Notes: a model not told the origin generated them from the sequence alone. 64,000 nt of DNA from Thunnus maccoyii (GCF_910596095.1 NC_056539.1:21691001-21755000), one strand, 5' to 3'; positions 9,127 to 22,644 are shown, counted from the first letter of the stretch. Numbers and translations: made by a program.

Positions 9127-12100
9127 CTACACTTTGAGCGGAGATTTAATATTCCCAACATTTGTTAGTTCTTCTTTGTTATTTTCTTCCTCTTTGTGCA
9201 GGTCCCGCAACGGCATGAGCTGTGGTTTATCTGTCACCTTGTCTCCCTGAAAACAGACCACAATTCTGATTTTACAATAATAACAAACTGAAAATGAGGA
9301 ACCAAGGTACTCAGACACACACATAACATAACATAACATAACATAACATAACATAACATAACATAACATAACATAACATAACATAACATAACATAACATA
9401 ACATAACATAACATAACATAACATAATACTCAGGTGAAAACTCCCTGAACACTGAACACTCTTTTCACAACTGAATATGAATTTAATTTCAAAACCTGGA
9501 TATTAATATTCAAAACATTCCTTATTTCATAGTATCAGATATAGACTGTACTTGAATGGATGTTTTCCTATTGAAGCTTTTACACTATGGAGCTGACAGA
9601 CAGACTTGATTGCAATGCTATACGGTGTGTAAACGTCAGTGTAAGTGTTCAGTTTGAGCAGCACAAGCCTTCTAATGTTGTTGTAGATGCAATGCTGCAT
9701 TCACGTCATTTCTACGATACATTACATTACATTCATGCCATAAATAAGTTGCCAGCTGAAGAAAATGCACATGTCAAGCTCAAAGAGATGATTACAAGAA
9801 TAGGGCTCCAATATCTCTGACTTGGCATTGTGAATTGCATTAGTGTATAAGTAAGTAAGTAAATAAATAAGTAAGTAAGTAAGTAAGTAAGTAAGGGAAG
9901 TAATAATAATTTATTCATTCATTCAGTTTATTTACCCGGTTATTCCTGTTCAGGCTCATAGGGGGCTGCAGCTGATCCCTGCACGCATTATGCAGAAGGC
10001 AGGGAAACATCCTGGACACTGTTCCAGTCTTTGAACAAAAACAGACAACACATTCACGTTTATACATGCAGGCATGTAGCAGTTGTGCTCCAAAATGGTC
10101 TATTAACAATTAAAAATGAAGATGAACTGCATCATGGGTTAGGATCTTAGTTAGGAGGCATTTTCTTGCACAGTTTTTGAAATGGATGTATAACATTTTG
10201 GGACAAAACCCAATCTTGAGTCCACCTGAGAGAGCACCAGGAAGACTCCGGGGAATATTTATGGCAAGAACATGCACACTTAATGAGAAATTTGAACTCA
10301 TTTCATAAGGTGTGCCATCCAGCACAAGGTAATAAGCAGATAATTAAAATGTCAAAATCAATTAAGTGTGTCACCATAAATACAACAGCAGGGACAAGTA
10401 TGTAAGATCACATATGTTGGTTAATTATTTGACACTCTTCTGAGCTTGTGACTTACTCTGCGCTCTGATGGAATCTCCACTTGCTTTTTATTCAGGTCCC
10501 ACCATAACAAACCCTCTTTAATATGATTCCTCTTTGTTGGTCCTGTGTGTAGAGAGAAATGACAGAATTTGTTCAGCTTTCAGTATCATGTAATGCAATT
10601 CACCACTAACTCCAAAATGACAATAGAGATGAATCAAACCTCTGTGGTGCAGTATCCTCAAAAACAAAACATTACAAGCTTCACACAGGGAAGATTTATT
10701 ACACAGAATTGCATTTAATTGCTTTGTAGAATATCTCAAAACTGGCAATTCAGTGTAGAACATTGACTTAAATCTAAGCAAAAGTCCTGAACAATGTGCC
10801 ATTGTGAGTCAGCTGATTAGTGTGTTTTTAGTCTCTTTATCTTCTTACCTGTGGCATAGCTCACTATCAGCCCAACAAGGATGACCGAACTAGTTGCCAT
10901 GGCACCAAAGTAGAGGTATGACATAGAGTAGAAGTTAAGCAGGCCCCTGGTTTTGGAAAAGATCAGGTAAATTAAAAGGTTTTTAGGTTTTTTTTTTTTT
11001 TTTTGGGGGGGGGGGGGGGGTTAGATTTCTTTGCTTTTACATCTATTTAGTTGGGTATCTTGGAGATCTGACATTCAGTCTGTCAAGTTATAGCTTGTAA
11101 TATTCTTAATCCAGGAATTACAAAAAACTAGGTTGAATTACACGCTCCTCCGCATACCACTGCACAACACCATGTTAAACTAAATCAGATTTATTGAGGA
11201 ATTCATTAATCTTTTCCCATTTTTATTCCCACTAATTTTAGTACAAATCATGATTATAGGTACTGATCTCCCTCCATAAACCAGCGTTAAATCCCTGGAA
11301 GAAAGAAAGGGCAGCTGTGTGTCAGCACAGGCAAGCTCACTGACCCTTGGTTATTGGGGTGAAGCAGGATGGAGATGGAGTGTTGTTCCTGGTCAAGGCT
11401 GCTGTTCAGGGTGATGTTGCTGGGTTCACACTTGCCTGTGTAGCTGGGCAGGATACCCATGGTCTTCTCGCTGGGCGGATAAAGAGTCGAACCAACAGCC
11501 AGCCACAGAGAGACGCAGAAGCCCACTAATATGCCTGAGTACGCCCCCTGAAAGACGGATAAAGATAAAATATGGGATAAAGATAATATCTATGATATAA
11601 TCATGTTAAAGTTATAAAACATAGAACAACACCCAACATAATCCTGACAATGTCAATGAAAGGAAGTCATAAAATGTGTCTTGATGCTGATAATACAGAC
11701 TGTTGAGGAAAGATATCCCAAAAAATATGATGATGGTTAAAGGAGTGGTATGAAATATGTGGGGGGGTCATGTGTATTTAGTGTGACCTTCCTGCTGATT
11801 TTCTCAACATTTACAGTAACAGCTGTGAAAGTTGTCTCAAGGAGGAGTTAAGTTAATGATTTTTATGATTTTAGACAGTGACATCATTGAACCAGGAGTC
11901 GATAATAACAGTAAATAAAAATTCAACAAAGGATTTCGTGACTAACATAGAGACTTATCTGCTTCAGCTTCCTTCCATTTGCCCTTTGATCAGTGGTGCT
12001 TTTTCCTGATTTTTTGGGTCCAAGTTTTGTTTCTAACATTCATGACTTTTCTAGGGGCAATGTAATCAATGGTGGTACCATATTATACCTACATAAGTAT

Positions 12101-15100
12101 AATAACCAGTGGACCTGGCAGGGGTCTGATTTAATTTTTAGTAAAAGATGAGAAAGAAATAACCAGAACAACATCCCTATAAAAAAAACCTTTTGTGATA
12201 TTTCATGCGAGATGCTATGTCTGAGAAAAACACAACCAAACTTTCCACATAGTTTCATGCAATTCAATTAAAAGCTTTTAGAAATCCTGCTTTTTGTTCA
12301 AACAGACCGCTCCCCTGACAAATGGCTTTGTCTAAGAATTTGAGAGCAGCAGCAAACTACCTCAAATGTACAACACAGCACAAATCAAGCAACTCACCAG
12401 CCTGTTTGTTGCTGGGACAAACATCCCCAAAATGAATACACCCAGTAATGGACCGCTCACCACGCCCATGACTGTGAACGATCCCTGAGGAGAGAGGACA
12501 AGGGAGACCCAAGAAAAGCAACCAAACAGAATTTAAAACAGACTATAAAGTAAATCTCACACTGTAATTCAGTCTGAACCGCTGGTCACTAGCACAGAGA
12601 CGAGAAGATTAGACAAAGTGGCTACTATTTCAACCTCCATTATTTCGTGCTCTGCAAACTCTTTTAAAATGGCATTATAAGAACAACTGAGGTGGTATTT
12701 GCTATTATATTGACATACCTTTGATTCATACTAGTACAGTTTTTGATAAGTCATAAAGATAAATTGTAAGTAAAAACACTAAAGATAGTATTCACACAAG
12801 GCTTGTATGCTTGCCTAATTTATCACTGACAAACAGTTGTTTAAAGCTACTTATAAGCCACTTTGCAGCTGTGAGGCTGCATATTGTTTTCCTTTTGAAG
12901 TTTATGTAATGTTGCATGTTTACAATGCCCTGGGGGTTGCATGATAGATGAAATGTCATACATGTGTGTGGTAATATGTAGATATTATACCTGAAGAACT
13001 CCCCAGTCCAGGAAGGAGGAGAGAGCAGCCACAGTGATACAACCAACTCCATACAGGAAGGCTTGAAGAAAAAGAGAAAATACTGTATAACGAGCTGTGC
13101 AGTCAATAAAATATTAGCTTGAGCATTTAACTGGGATCCAAAAAATATGCAACATGTGATGAAATGATGATGAAACATGATTTGTACCCGGAAAAGTGAC
13201 CATTGGTGCCAATGTAAGCCTGTCTTCGTAGTTTTAAAACAAAAGTGGTTTTATGAATACATACGACAGTAAAACTTTATTCAAATATATAGTTTCAGTG
13301 AGCATCAACCTACACAGTCCTTTGGAAATGAGGATCAGCTTCTTCTGTGACATGTGGAGCAGACGAGGTCGCAGCAGATCCTCCATCGTTACTGCAGCCA
13401 TGGCATTGATACTTGTGGAGGCCGTGCTGTGAAAGAGACATGTGGTGACACAATATATTTTCTTTCATTTTTTGAATTTATTATGTGACTGTAACAGCCA
13501 CTCAGAAAGGCAGAATGCTCAAATGTGTGTCTTTGACTTTTTAAACAATCTTTAATCTAAAAGTATTAGTTAAAAGAACATTATTTTTAGTGGCTGTATT
13601 TAACCAAGATCATACACCATGAGCCAATAGGACAGCAGCATGCATGGCTGTTTGTCACAGTATCTTTTTTGGTACTACCTTTGGAGCCACTAAGTGTTGA
13701 ATTTGAAAATTCCAACAAACAGTGGCTTTAATGGGCAAAGAAATGTTATGGGGAAAATAAACCAAGATTCAAATACCTGAGAGTCCCGCTGTACGCACAA
13801 GCAAGGAAAAGACCCGGAAAGCCAGGGTGATGTTTGAATATGTCCAACACAAAGTACGGCATATACTTCATCAGACGAGAGAGGAGGGAAAAGGGTTGGA
13901 AAAATAAATTTGTTTAATTGTTTCTCTTGAGTCAACAACCAATAAAATATGACTTTTTATTCTGTTTAAATCTCCAAAATACTCATCAGTGTAGTTTGAA
14001 CATAGACACGACAAAGCACCGGTATGGTAAACAGCTAAAATAAACATTAGTTCTAAAGTTCTACATTATGTGGCCCAGTCAACATCATAACTTAAATTGA
14101 TGGATGAAGTGTTTAGCAAAAAAAATACACATATATCAAAGATGTAGATGTTTTTCTTGGAATCTTTATTTATACAGCCCAATATCACAAATCACAAATT
14201 TGCCTAAGTGGAAAAAACCATGAGATAAAAACTAAATTTGCCTCCTATGAGAGAAATACTTTTATTCTTTTTGCATGAAAATGTCAAATTTAAAGACAGA
14301 GTGAAGTTTAGTAAGAACATAATTTATCTCTAGGGTCAATACATGATATCAGTAATAGCAACAGCTTTCAAACTCCCAGTACACAGTATCATGCGGATCT
14401 CGGGTACCAGATCAGGGGCAGAAATTTTCCCAGACTTCAGTGGATCACAGTTGATGTAATAAGCAAACATGATGATGCCGCAGGTTCCTGCACTGCTCAC
14501 AATCAGGCATAAACCGACTTGGTTCACAAACAGTGCCCTGCAAACAAAAGCAAACATCTTTATAATGCGTCCAACTTTTTCAGTATTTATTTAGTTAGCT
14601 GGTATGGTAAAAATACAACTTTTTCAGGCAATTTGGTGAAAGGCTGATGCATCTTTTTAATGTCATTTGTGAGAAATTAAATTCCTTGAATGTAAATTAA
14701 AAACTTGACTGACGACTGAAACTTTTCAGCTTCAACAGGGAGATTTTCAGTGGCCACAAAGTCAAAATGGAGGGAGTGATGACTTAAACCCTTTCAAAAT
14801 ATTTACATTTACTCCAACCATGTCTTTCCTCAGAAGTCTACAGTACATAAAAATGCTTACTGGGAAATACCTTCATGAAAATGGCAGTAAAGAAATGAAG
14901 GTATCAAATGTCACTGCAGAGCAAGAATATCAAGGTCTATTGAGTATAATCCTTGCCTGAAATACCCCCATAACACCTAAAAAGCGGAACAAGGAAAAAA
15001 ACTATTACATGTCTCTCTGTCTGAAATGCCTCCAAATCTAAAGCAGACAGTTTACTCATGCAGTAACCTGGCAAGTCTTCTCACCTTCAGGAAACATGAA

Positions 15101-18100
15101 ACGATAATATCAACCTAAAACAAACAACATGCTGATAATTTGGATAACTGTGTAAATACCTTCAAGGTTCCATAGCATTGACTTCAAATATTCCACCTAC
15201 TATCCAAACACTGTGTCAAGGAGAAGAATGTGTCTCTTATTGTTATTATAAGGAATACTGGTGAATACTGGTGTCGTATGGATGTGTTCGTGTTAGCATT
15301 TATTGTCTGGTGCGAGTAAACCTGCCAGACAACCACAGGAAACTAACACTGGCCCGTGCTGATTTCAGCAGAGCTCTGGTTTTTCTGTTGGTATATAAAC
15401 TTGTATCTCATGTTAATGCAAATGTAAAATAAAATAAATAACAGTATCTTCTGTTCTTTCATTGTCGTCTGTTCTAAACACATGAAACAGTAGATAAAAG
15501 GCAGTACTTTATATACTGTGAGCAGGTCTTTACTCACCACTGGGCCTCTCTCTCTGATCTGCAGGAGATGTATCGCTGGACTTGAGCTTGGTTTACACCG
15601 TACATGGACAACCAAACCAATGCACCCCCGACAGACAGGCTCCAGAAGGTATAGCGTTGCCGTGGGTCCACGTCAAAACTGTTGAAGAACATCATTGAAC
15701 AAATTAGTGACACTCCGCTCTTTACAATGGTCTTGATACCTGGAGTTTAAATGTAGAATTTGGAGACCAATTCTAGGAGTAGAAGTATAGTTATTGATAG
15801 CATATTGATAGCATTATATAGCATCAACCTGATGCTAAAGCATCATAAGTACGTGATAATTCTGTGTACCGTCATAAGATTGTATGGTGTGATCATATGG
15901 CTGCACTTGCACAATTAATGTTCTTATCCAGAGATTTCTGTGTTAAAATGAAGGGAAAAAAAGCTTTTACTCGTTAAAATTAATGCGTGATCCATTGTAG
16001 GCGATCTCCAGTACCAGTGCAGGACCACCAACCAGGACTGTGCCTTGGATGAAAATGGCCACAAAGCCCAACAGCATGACAATGATCTGGAACACATCAG
16101 TCCAGATCACAGCTTTCATGCCACCCTGTTACAGACAGATGATGGAAGAGAAAGGCAGACAGACAGTCAGGGAAACACACCACAATATTGTCTTTTTTTT
16201 TTTCTTTGGAGTGTTATTTATTTGGTGCATTTGGCCAGGGAGACGAATGCCAAGTGAAAAGTGTTTCTTCCAATATAAACACAGTACAGGTCACCTGGAG
16301 TTATGTTTGTAATGTCATTGAATTACTGTAATTAAAGGAATGCTTCGGGATATTTGCCCATATATTCCCCTATATTAGGTAGATTTTCATTTTATTATAG
16401 TTTATAAATGTAAAAAGTTCATCGGTTTGTTGTCAGCATGTGTTCCCATATGTTTTTTTTTTTTTTTTAGCACAATATGAAAGTATTAACATTCTAATTT
16501 TATATTCAATATGTTCATATATTAAATTGAAAACAAAAATGTAATCTGAGTAGTTGAAAGTATTATAATGTTACCTATCTGACCCTGGTTAGGAGAAGAA
16601 AGCTAATCCAAAACAATTCTAGGAAAGAATCCCAAAACCACAGATTTAGGTAAAACAAGTTTGTAGGTTTAGGTTTCTGAGAGGATGTTTTAAAGGTTGG
16701 ATTCAGGTTTTCTGCTCTTGGACATCTTGGCCGCAACAAAATTCATATTGTTCAAGGGGAAAGAAGGCTGGGTAGAGCTGAGATGATCAAACATCAACCA
16801 CCAAACAAAACTACACAGATACATTTCCATTGGCTAGGTGTCTACTTCAAAATATCCATCTTATTGTAAAAAAAGAAATGGGACTAATGCCAGACTCCAA
16901 TGCATGTATTCTGAACACACATCTAAATCTAGACAGACACCAGTCCTGTGTGTTCATGAGCACCTGCCTGAGGCATGCTGGTTTGATGAGATGGAAAAAG
17001 ACGTCTTTACCAGTGTTGTGTACAGGGTGCAGATGATTCCAGTAGAAAACAGAGACACCCACATATTGAGTCCAGTAGCTGAAATTAAAAACACCATGAA
17101 ACACCTGCACATAATGTATATAGCACTATAGTAGGGGTCCTGTTTCTTAAAAAGTGCTATTTAAACATTTTCATTATAATCAAAAATTCATAAACTAGTC
17201 AAAGTTAAGTGAAAGTAAACTTTGCATTGGTGTGTTTTTTTTTGCTAAGCAGATCATCTGGAATATTAGGTATGAACATCAAGTAACACCTGCAAGCTAA
17301 TAGAAGTCTAGTCTGCAAATCTTGTATGGTTTGATGGATAATTAGTAATAAATATGTTAAAGAATTTAATAATTTGGATTTTGCTGAGTAGCATCTTCAG
17401 AACATCTGGTGCATCCTTGATGCATCATTGAACCATGTTTTAATAAAGAAGACAAGGGAAGACAGATGACATTGTCATCCATACTACATGAAATGCACTC
17501 ATGTAGGGGCTTTTTTGCATCACATCCAGTAAGTGCATGCATCGCTTGTCTGTAAATCCCTAGTATGCAGGAGAAAAAACTCTCTATATCCCTACTGCAC
17601 TCTAGGAGACAAAAAACAAATGCATGCCAAATGAATACTTTGTAGGAAGGGTGGACGCCAGTAATAATAAATACTAATATACAGTACAATAAAAATAATA
17701 AACTTAATGTATACAACACTTTTGTAAACAAATGTAGTTGTGTAGTGTGCATGGCCTGACTGATACTGGATATCTGAGGCCAACATCAATATTTAAGAGT
17801 TTAAATATGTATTTTTAAACTCTTTGATACATTGGGCAATATTCATTTTTTATAAGGGTCCCTTGAATTTGGTTGTTTAAGAATAGTGACCAAGATATGT
17901 ACTTAGAGAGACATTTTACAGTTAAAATATAATAAACATGTCAGTGCTCTCTGGTAGACTGCTTGGTGTTACTGTTACCAACTTAAATATGAGGCCCACC
18001 AATTTATAGATTGCACTTTAAGAGAGAAGCAATTACAGAATGCAAATAAATTGAATGACTATTGTTAAGAAAAACACAAAATGAGGTTTGACATAATACA

Positions 18101-21100
18101 AATCTTGAGGACTTTTTTTATGACAATGAAATCTAAATTTGTTGTGTTATACAATACCTTAAAGAATTTGGCTGGTGATTTTCTATATTTTTCTTATTGT
18201 CAACACATCTCATTTGCAGAGCTAAACCAACAATGAACTGATCTGCTTACAAGTACTGTGTGTTTATCCAAAGCCTGATATATCTTACTCCTCTGTGTCA
18301 TTGACTTCTGCTGTTGTCAAAAAGCTATATATTAAAAAAAAACATGTCAATGAGAACTGGGTGACATGTTCCTTCACCACAAAGAGTATGGGCACATTGG
18401 TTTGTTTAGAACGCCACTGAGCATGTGCGGGAATGTGGTTCAGTTTACAGTGCTTTGCTAGGTTGTTGTACTACATATCACAACCTCTTGACTTTGTTCT
18501 AAAGTTCGTTGACAAATTTACCTTGTACCACAAAGTCAAGAGGTTGTGATATATAGATGACAATAAGAGAAATATAGAAAATCACCAGCCACATCCTTTC
18601 AAGTTTACTGCCAATCACAAGCTACAACGTACTTATTAATCTGTGGTAATTCTGATTGACACAGACTGCTAGGTTGTAGTGATGAACCAAATATCAAAGA
18701 AACAATCATAACCAAAATGCCAAATGAATGAAAATATCTAATGAATCTAAACATACAGAGAGCCATCAAGTAATCTCTCCCACCTTGGTTAAGGATCAAG
18801 GCTGGCGCATAGATGACAATCCCTGTGTAAAGCAGCTGAGAGAAAGGAACACATGGAGATCAGCCAACACGCATAAAAACACAGTGACTAGGTTACAAAA
18901 GTTCAACTCTGGTAATTTCAGAGGTGATGTTTAAAGAACATTCTGTCTGGATTTAAATTCACTATAGCTAATATATGTGTAAGAAAAGTTGTGAAAATGT
19001 GACATTATCTATAAGAGCACTAAACACAACTTTGACTTCAAAGAACACAAAAATGTCTGTGTCTGTTTTACCGTTGCCACAAGAAACTGGACACTCCCCA
19101 ACAGCTGCATTCCTCTGCCAAATCTCATCTTCAGATACTGTGACAGTCAGACGGCTAGAGTTATAACACAGCAGAGTATCTTTGCACACATCACTCATCC
19201 TTCCTCACCTGTTATATTCACCATGTTTGATGACCCACAGGTGCATTTCAACATTTTGTCAGAGAAATCCTGGCCCTGTTTCTACACTATGATTGGCTAG
19301 AAACTCTTACGGCCCCTGTGGGTATTTTAATGCCTAAAATAAATGGCTGGAATTGTTCTATATTTTTCATATTGTCAACAAATATGTGAGAGAACCAAAC
19401 CAACAATTAATCGATCTAATTACAAGTATTGTGTCTGTTTCCAAAGCCTGATATATCTTACTCCCCTGTGCTGTGGACCTCCATTGTTGTCCAAAACCTA
19501 CTAAGAACACATCAGTGAGCCACACCGCTGTACTGGGCGACATGTTCCTTCACCCCGAAGATTACAGTCACGTTAGTTTTTTAGAAATGGCTCCAAAGAC
19601 TAATAACAGTGATCACGTTTTTCTGTCTCTGGAGAGTGGATCCATGCAAGGCAGAGGCCTCTTGACCTCTTGACTTTGTACTTTGGGGACCTATTTTTAG
19701 TTTTCGGTTTGTACTACAAAGTCAAGAGGTTGTGATATGTAGCACATCAAGCTAGCGAAGCTTTGTAAACAGAACCACATTCCTATGCATGCATAGTGCC
19801 GTCTGCCTTACAAAGAACCACTCTCCGGAGATTGAAAACTGGTATAAGTTTTAGGAGCCATTTCAAAACAAACAAAACAAATGTGACCATAATCTTTGTA
19901 GTGAAGGAACATATCACCCAGTACAATGGTGTGGCTCATTTACATGTATTTAATAGTTGTTGGACAACAACAGAGGTCTACAGCACAGAGGAATAAGATA
20001 TCTCAGGCTTTGGATACACACACAACACTTGTAAGTAGGATCAGCTCATTGTTGGTTTGGCTCTGCACATGAGATTTGTTGAAAATATGAAATATATTGA
20101 AAATTGCCAGCTTTATCCTTTAATACCTTGGTGTTTATTTTGTTTAAACCCTTTTCTCTTGTATTATTCTGGTCTGATTTTTATAGTGTTGTCCAAAATG
20201 CACAATCACTACCAGCAAAAACCAATTAAATGTCCCTGTTCCTTTGATAACTGTTCAAGAATACATATTTTTAAACAATGCAAAAAATGGTCCTCTGGGC
20301 AATGTTGTTGCTACTGCTAACCTCAGTTAATCTTTACTGTCCCCAAGGGGAAATTTGGTTTGCAGCCTGGTGAAATCAGTCATAAAAAGAACTGTGAATA
20401 AACAGAAACAGCAACAACATTCAGTCAAATCAAAGACTGATTTTTTGGTTGTCTCAGACTCAGGGCCCTATTTTAATGATCTAAAGCACATGGTCTGAAG
20501 CACATGGCACAAGTGCATTTAGAGTGTGTCCACTCGCCTATGTAGCTGCATATTACTGTTTTGATAATGCGCCCTTAAAATAACAGTGAAACACTGGACG
20601 GGAAAATGACAACTGCGTCGGTCTTAAACTAACAAAGACACTTGTGTCATGCTTGGCGCTGGGCGTAATATAGGGCCCTCAGAGTTTCTTACCCAGCTGT
20701 AGAACATACAAATCAAATAAAACATTTTACAGAATCCAGAAAGGATGAATAAATGTTATTTTTTAACCTTACATTAAGCCATATTTCCTGTTCTTACACA
20801 GAGTGTGAAATGGTCACTCATAGAGCCAAACCCATTGGGAATTGTCATCCAACTCTGCAGCTCTACCAAGATGAAGGCAATGATATTTTTCTCAGGAATT
20901 GGTGGACCCAACCAGAGCCAAAAGGGAAGTGAGTACTGGACTTGGAGTAGAAACATCAATAGGCTGCTGGCATCATGTTGCTCTGTCTGCTGGATGTGTA
21001 AGTAGGCAATTGTTTGCTGACACATTAGCCATAAATTGATAACTCAGTAGCATCGCAGGGATTTGTTTCCATGAGTTTATTTTGCAGTGGTTCTGTCTAC

Positions 21101-21849
21101 TGTTGCTCACCTTGATTTATTTCATGATCTCAACATTATTGTTTTCTTCATGACGATTTGTATTGTGATCAGTTTGTATATTATTTTGAGATCTTGACAT
21201 GTCTATGCCAAAGTTATTTGTGTAGCCAATGATCATAATATCAATCTTAAAGGGTTTCACACACTCAAATTAGACAGGAGCAAAAATGTCATGATTACAA
21301 AGTCATTATTTTGTCAACTCAAAATTACATGAGAATCGTATCTATTTGGATAAATTGAATAATTTCAGTCATGATCATTAGAAATATCTGCAGTCATATT
21401 TGTTCAGGCCAGTAGACATGGTTTTCATTATATTTCTGTTAAATTCATGATAATGGTACTTGGGTATGAAAACTCATTACGACCTGATTGGTGCTGGTGA
21501 TGCCAAGTTGAAAGAAAACTGGCATGAACAGGTAAGCTGTCAGCAGAGAGTTGATGCTTTGTCCAAGGCACATGTAGAGGAATTTATAGCCATAGCGGGA
21601 AGCCTCGGCAGGAACCCCCAAAACCTGGACTGCTGACATAAAACTGGCACAGAGCGACAGTCCAACAGGCACTGCCGGCATACTCCGACCACCAGTGAAG
21701 AAGTCATCGGCAGTGACATCCTTTGGCTTCTTCTTCAGGGCCTGAAAGAGTCCGATGGCCATAGACACCAACAGCATGACAACAAAGACTGCGTAGTCAG
21801 CCAGGACAAAGCCTGATCTGGATGGCTGACTGGTAGACTGTTCTTCCAT
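9127..21849 (-). CDS. slc5a5: Sodium/iodide symporter (NIS), solute carrier family 5 member 5
   Basis: Fifteen coding exons on the minus strand: 21849-21484, 19137-19072, 18835-18784, 17078-17011, 16125-15971, 15678-15538, 14537-14408, 13865-13777, 13426-13314, 13061-12991, 12484-12398, 11547-11345, 10946-10849, 10542-10457, 9246-9127. They sum to 1,845 nt (614 residues plus stop) with consistent phases and GT-AG junctions. NIS uses the Na+ gradient to import iodide across the basolateral membrane of thyroid follicle cells. Diagnostic matches: [32 protein letters not shown] (residues 69-80, with the Gln equivalent to human Q72), [64 protein letters not shown] (Na+-site helix), [13 protein letters not shown], and GPTKR...GLLWWDL at the C-terminal side. 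N-glycosylation sequons NIT (490) and NSS (494) lie in the large outer loop. The tail ends SPLKV, unlike human ETNL. All 15 human coding exons have counterparts. slc5a8 or slc5a6 would be the alternatives, but sequence and synteny favour slc5a5. Confidence 0.95.
9321..9426. repeat. (ACATA)n pentanucleotide microsatellite
   Basis: About 21 uninterrupted copies of a 5-bp unit, ACATA on the plus strand and TATGT on the minus strand. It lies in the last slc5a5 intron, about 75 bp upstream of the last coding exon. The long repetitive open frames through it (MLCYV repeats) are an artefact of the repeat. Confidence 0.95.
9850..9896. repeat. (AAGT)n / (AAAT)n tetranucleotide microsatellite
   Basis: Imperfect run of AAGT units interrupted by AAAT, in an slc5a5 intron. 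Confidence 0.9.
10988..11020. repeat. T17-G16 double homopolymer
   Basis: Seventeen T followed directly by sixteen G. On the slc5a5 strand it reads C16A17 and ends about 41 nt before the exon at 10946-10849. Run lengths may be inaccurate because both homopolymers are prone to sequencing slippage. Confidence 0.9.
14160..14220. repeat. Repeat fragment shared with 62526-62720
   Basis: TTTATTTATACAGCCCAATA, then TCACAAATCACAAATTTGCC, matches the start of the interspersed repeat near the right end of the window. Confidence 0.45.
18160..18600. mobile_element. Palindromic MITE in slc5a5 intron 3, copy A
   Basis: Left end GGCTGGTGATTTTCTATATT; right end AATATAGAAAATCACCAGCC, a near-perfect inverted match. 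Inside is a second inverted repeat: perfect 22-nt arms at 18476-18497 and 18530-18551 (ATCACAACCTCTTGACTTTG and its complement) around a 32-nt loop. No coding capacity. Confidence 0.7.
19340..20118. mobile_element. Palindromic MITE upstream of slc5a5 exon 2, copy B
   Basis: The left arm (19345-19475) matches the left arm of copy A in order: GTTCTATATTTTTCATATTG, AACCAACAATTAAT, CCAAAGCCTGATATATCTTA. The right arm (19990-20118) is its inverted counterpart (ATATCTCAGGCTTTGG, CTCATTGTTGGTTTGGCTCT). The element is longer than copy A and also holds the AAGTCAAGAGGTTGTGATAT hairpin arm. Coding exons 2 and 3 lie between the two copies. Confidence 0.65.
20461..20680. mobile_element. hAT-like MITE
   Basis: Starts CAGGGCCCTATTTTAATGAT and ends GTAATATAGGGCCCT, so the ends are inverted repeats. 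Internal AGCACATGG...CACAAGTGCATTTAGAGTGT is a pattern I recognise as common in fish. Flanks CTCAGACT and CTCAGAGT may be an 8-bp target duplication with one mismatch. Confidence 0.55.
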
Positions 21850-22644
21850 TATTTCACTGTTATGTTGTCTGTCTTGTAGTTTGGTGGATCTGTGAGAGTG
21901 AAAGCCAGTCTCATTTAGTGACCACACAATGACTGGTGGAGACACAACACACAAGCTTATCTAATCTATTCAAGGTTATACCTGCAGGATATCTGTATCA
22001 GTAGGATATTTACTACAGCTCTAAACAATAGTGTCTTCTCTGCCTTTGCAGTGGAATATCATAAAACTGTTGGAAGGAATGTTTATCAGCTGTACTTGTG
22101 TGCATACATACAAAAAGTGGCCTTGTTCATAAACACATTGCTTATTAGTGATACTAATGGTCAAAAACTCTATAGGGTATCTTTAACTTTCCATCACAGA
22201 AAAGCTGCTTGTAAGAAAGACCCCAAAATGTCCTGTTGATGAGTGTGTGATAGATGCAACAAAAGAAGTAAACAAATAAAAGATTTTTTCCAAAAAATAA
22301 ACCTGATATATTTCACAAACATCAGGTAATTATCCTAACATCAAATAAAACAATACAATCAATAGTTTCTGTTAGCTTGTCTATCCCCAACATGAAAAAT
22401 AACTATTATGTTTCCCTAAACAAATTTTTTGTTATCTAGTCCTAACCTTACCTTAATGTCTATTTATCTGCCAAGGCCAAAAAAAGTACAAAAGTACAAA
22501 AAGTATGTTTAATAAGGACTTTTCCCATCTAATGTATGGTACATTATATGAATCAGAGCAGTTTCATGGGAAATCATTGAGTAAATTATGACTATATGTA
22601 TTTTTTCTTGAACTTCTCCACTTACAGTACTTGTACAGTGTGAT

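Noticed and set aside
9127-9452. Long minus-strand frames of MLCYV repeats
   Set aside because: They are translations of the ACATA microsatellite; only the part 9246-9127 is the genuine last exon of slc5a5.
12792-13178. 128-codon minus-strand frame in slc5a5
   Set aside because: It overlaps exon 10 in a different frame from the spliced reading; a shadow.
17366-17752. 128-codon minus-strand frame in an slc5a5 intron
   Set aside because: No family resemblance and no splice or start context; probably chance.
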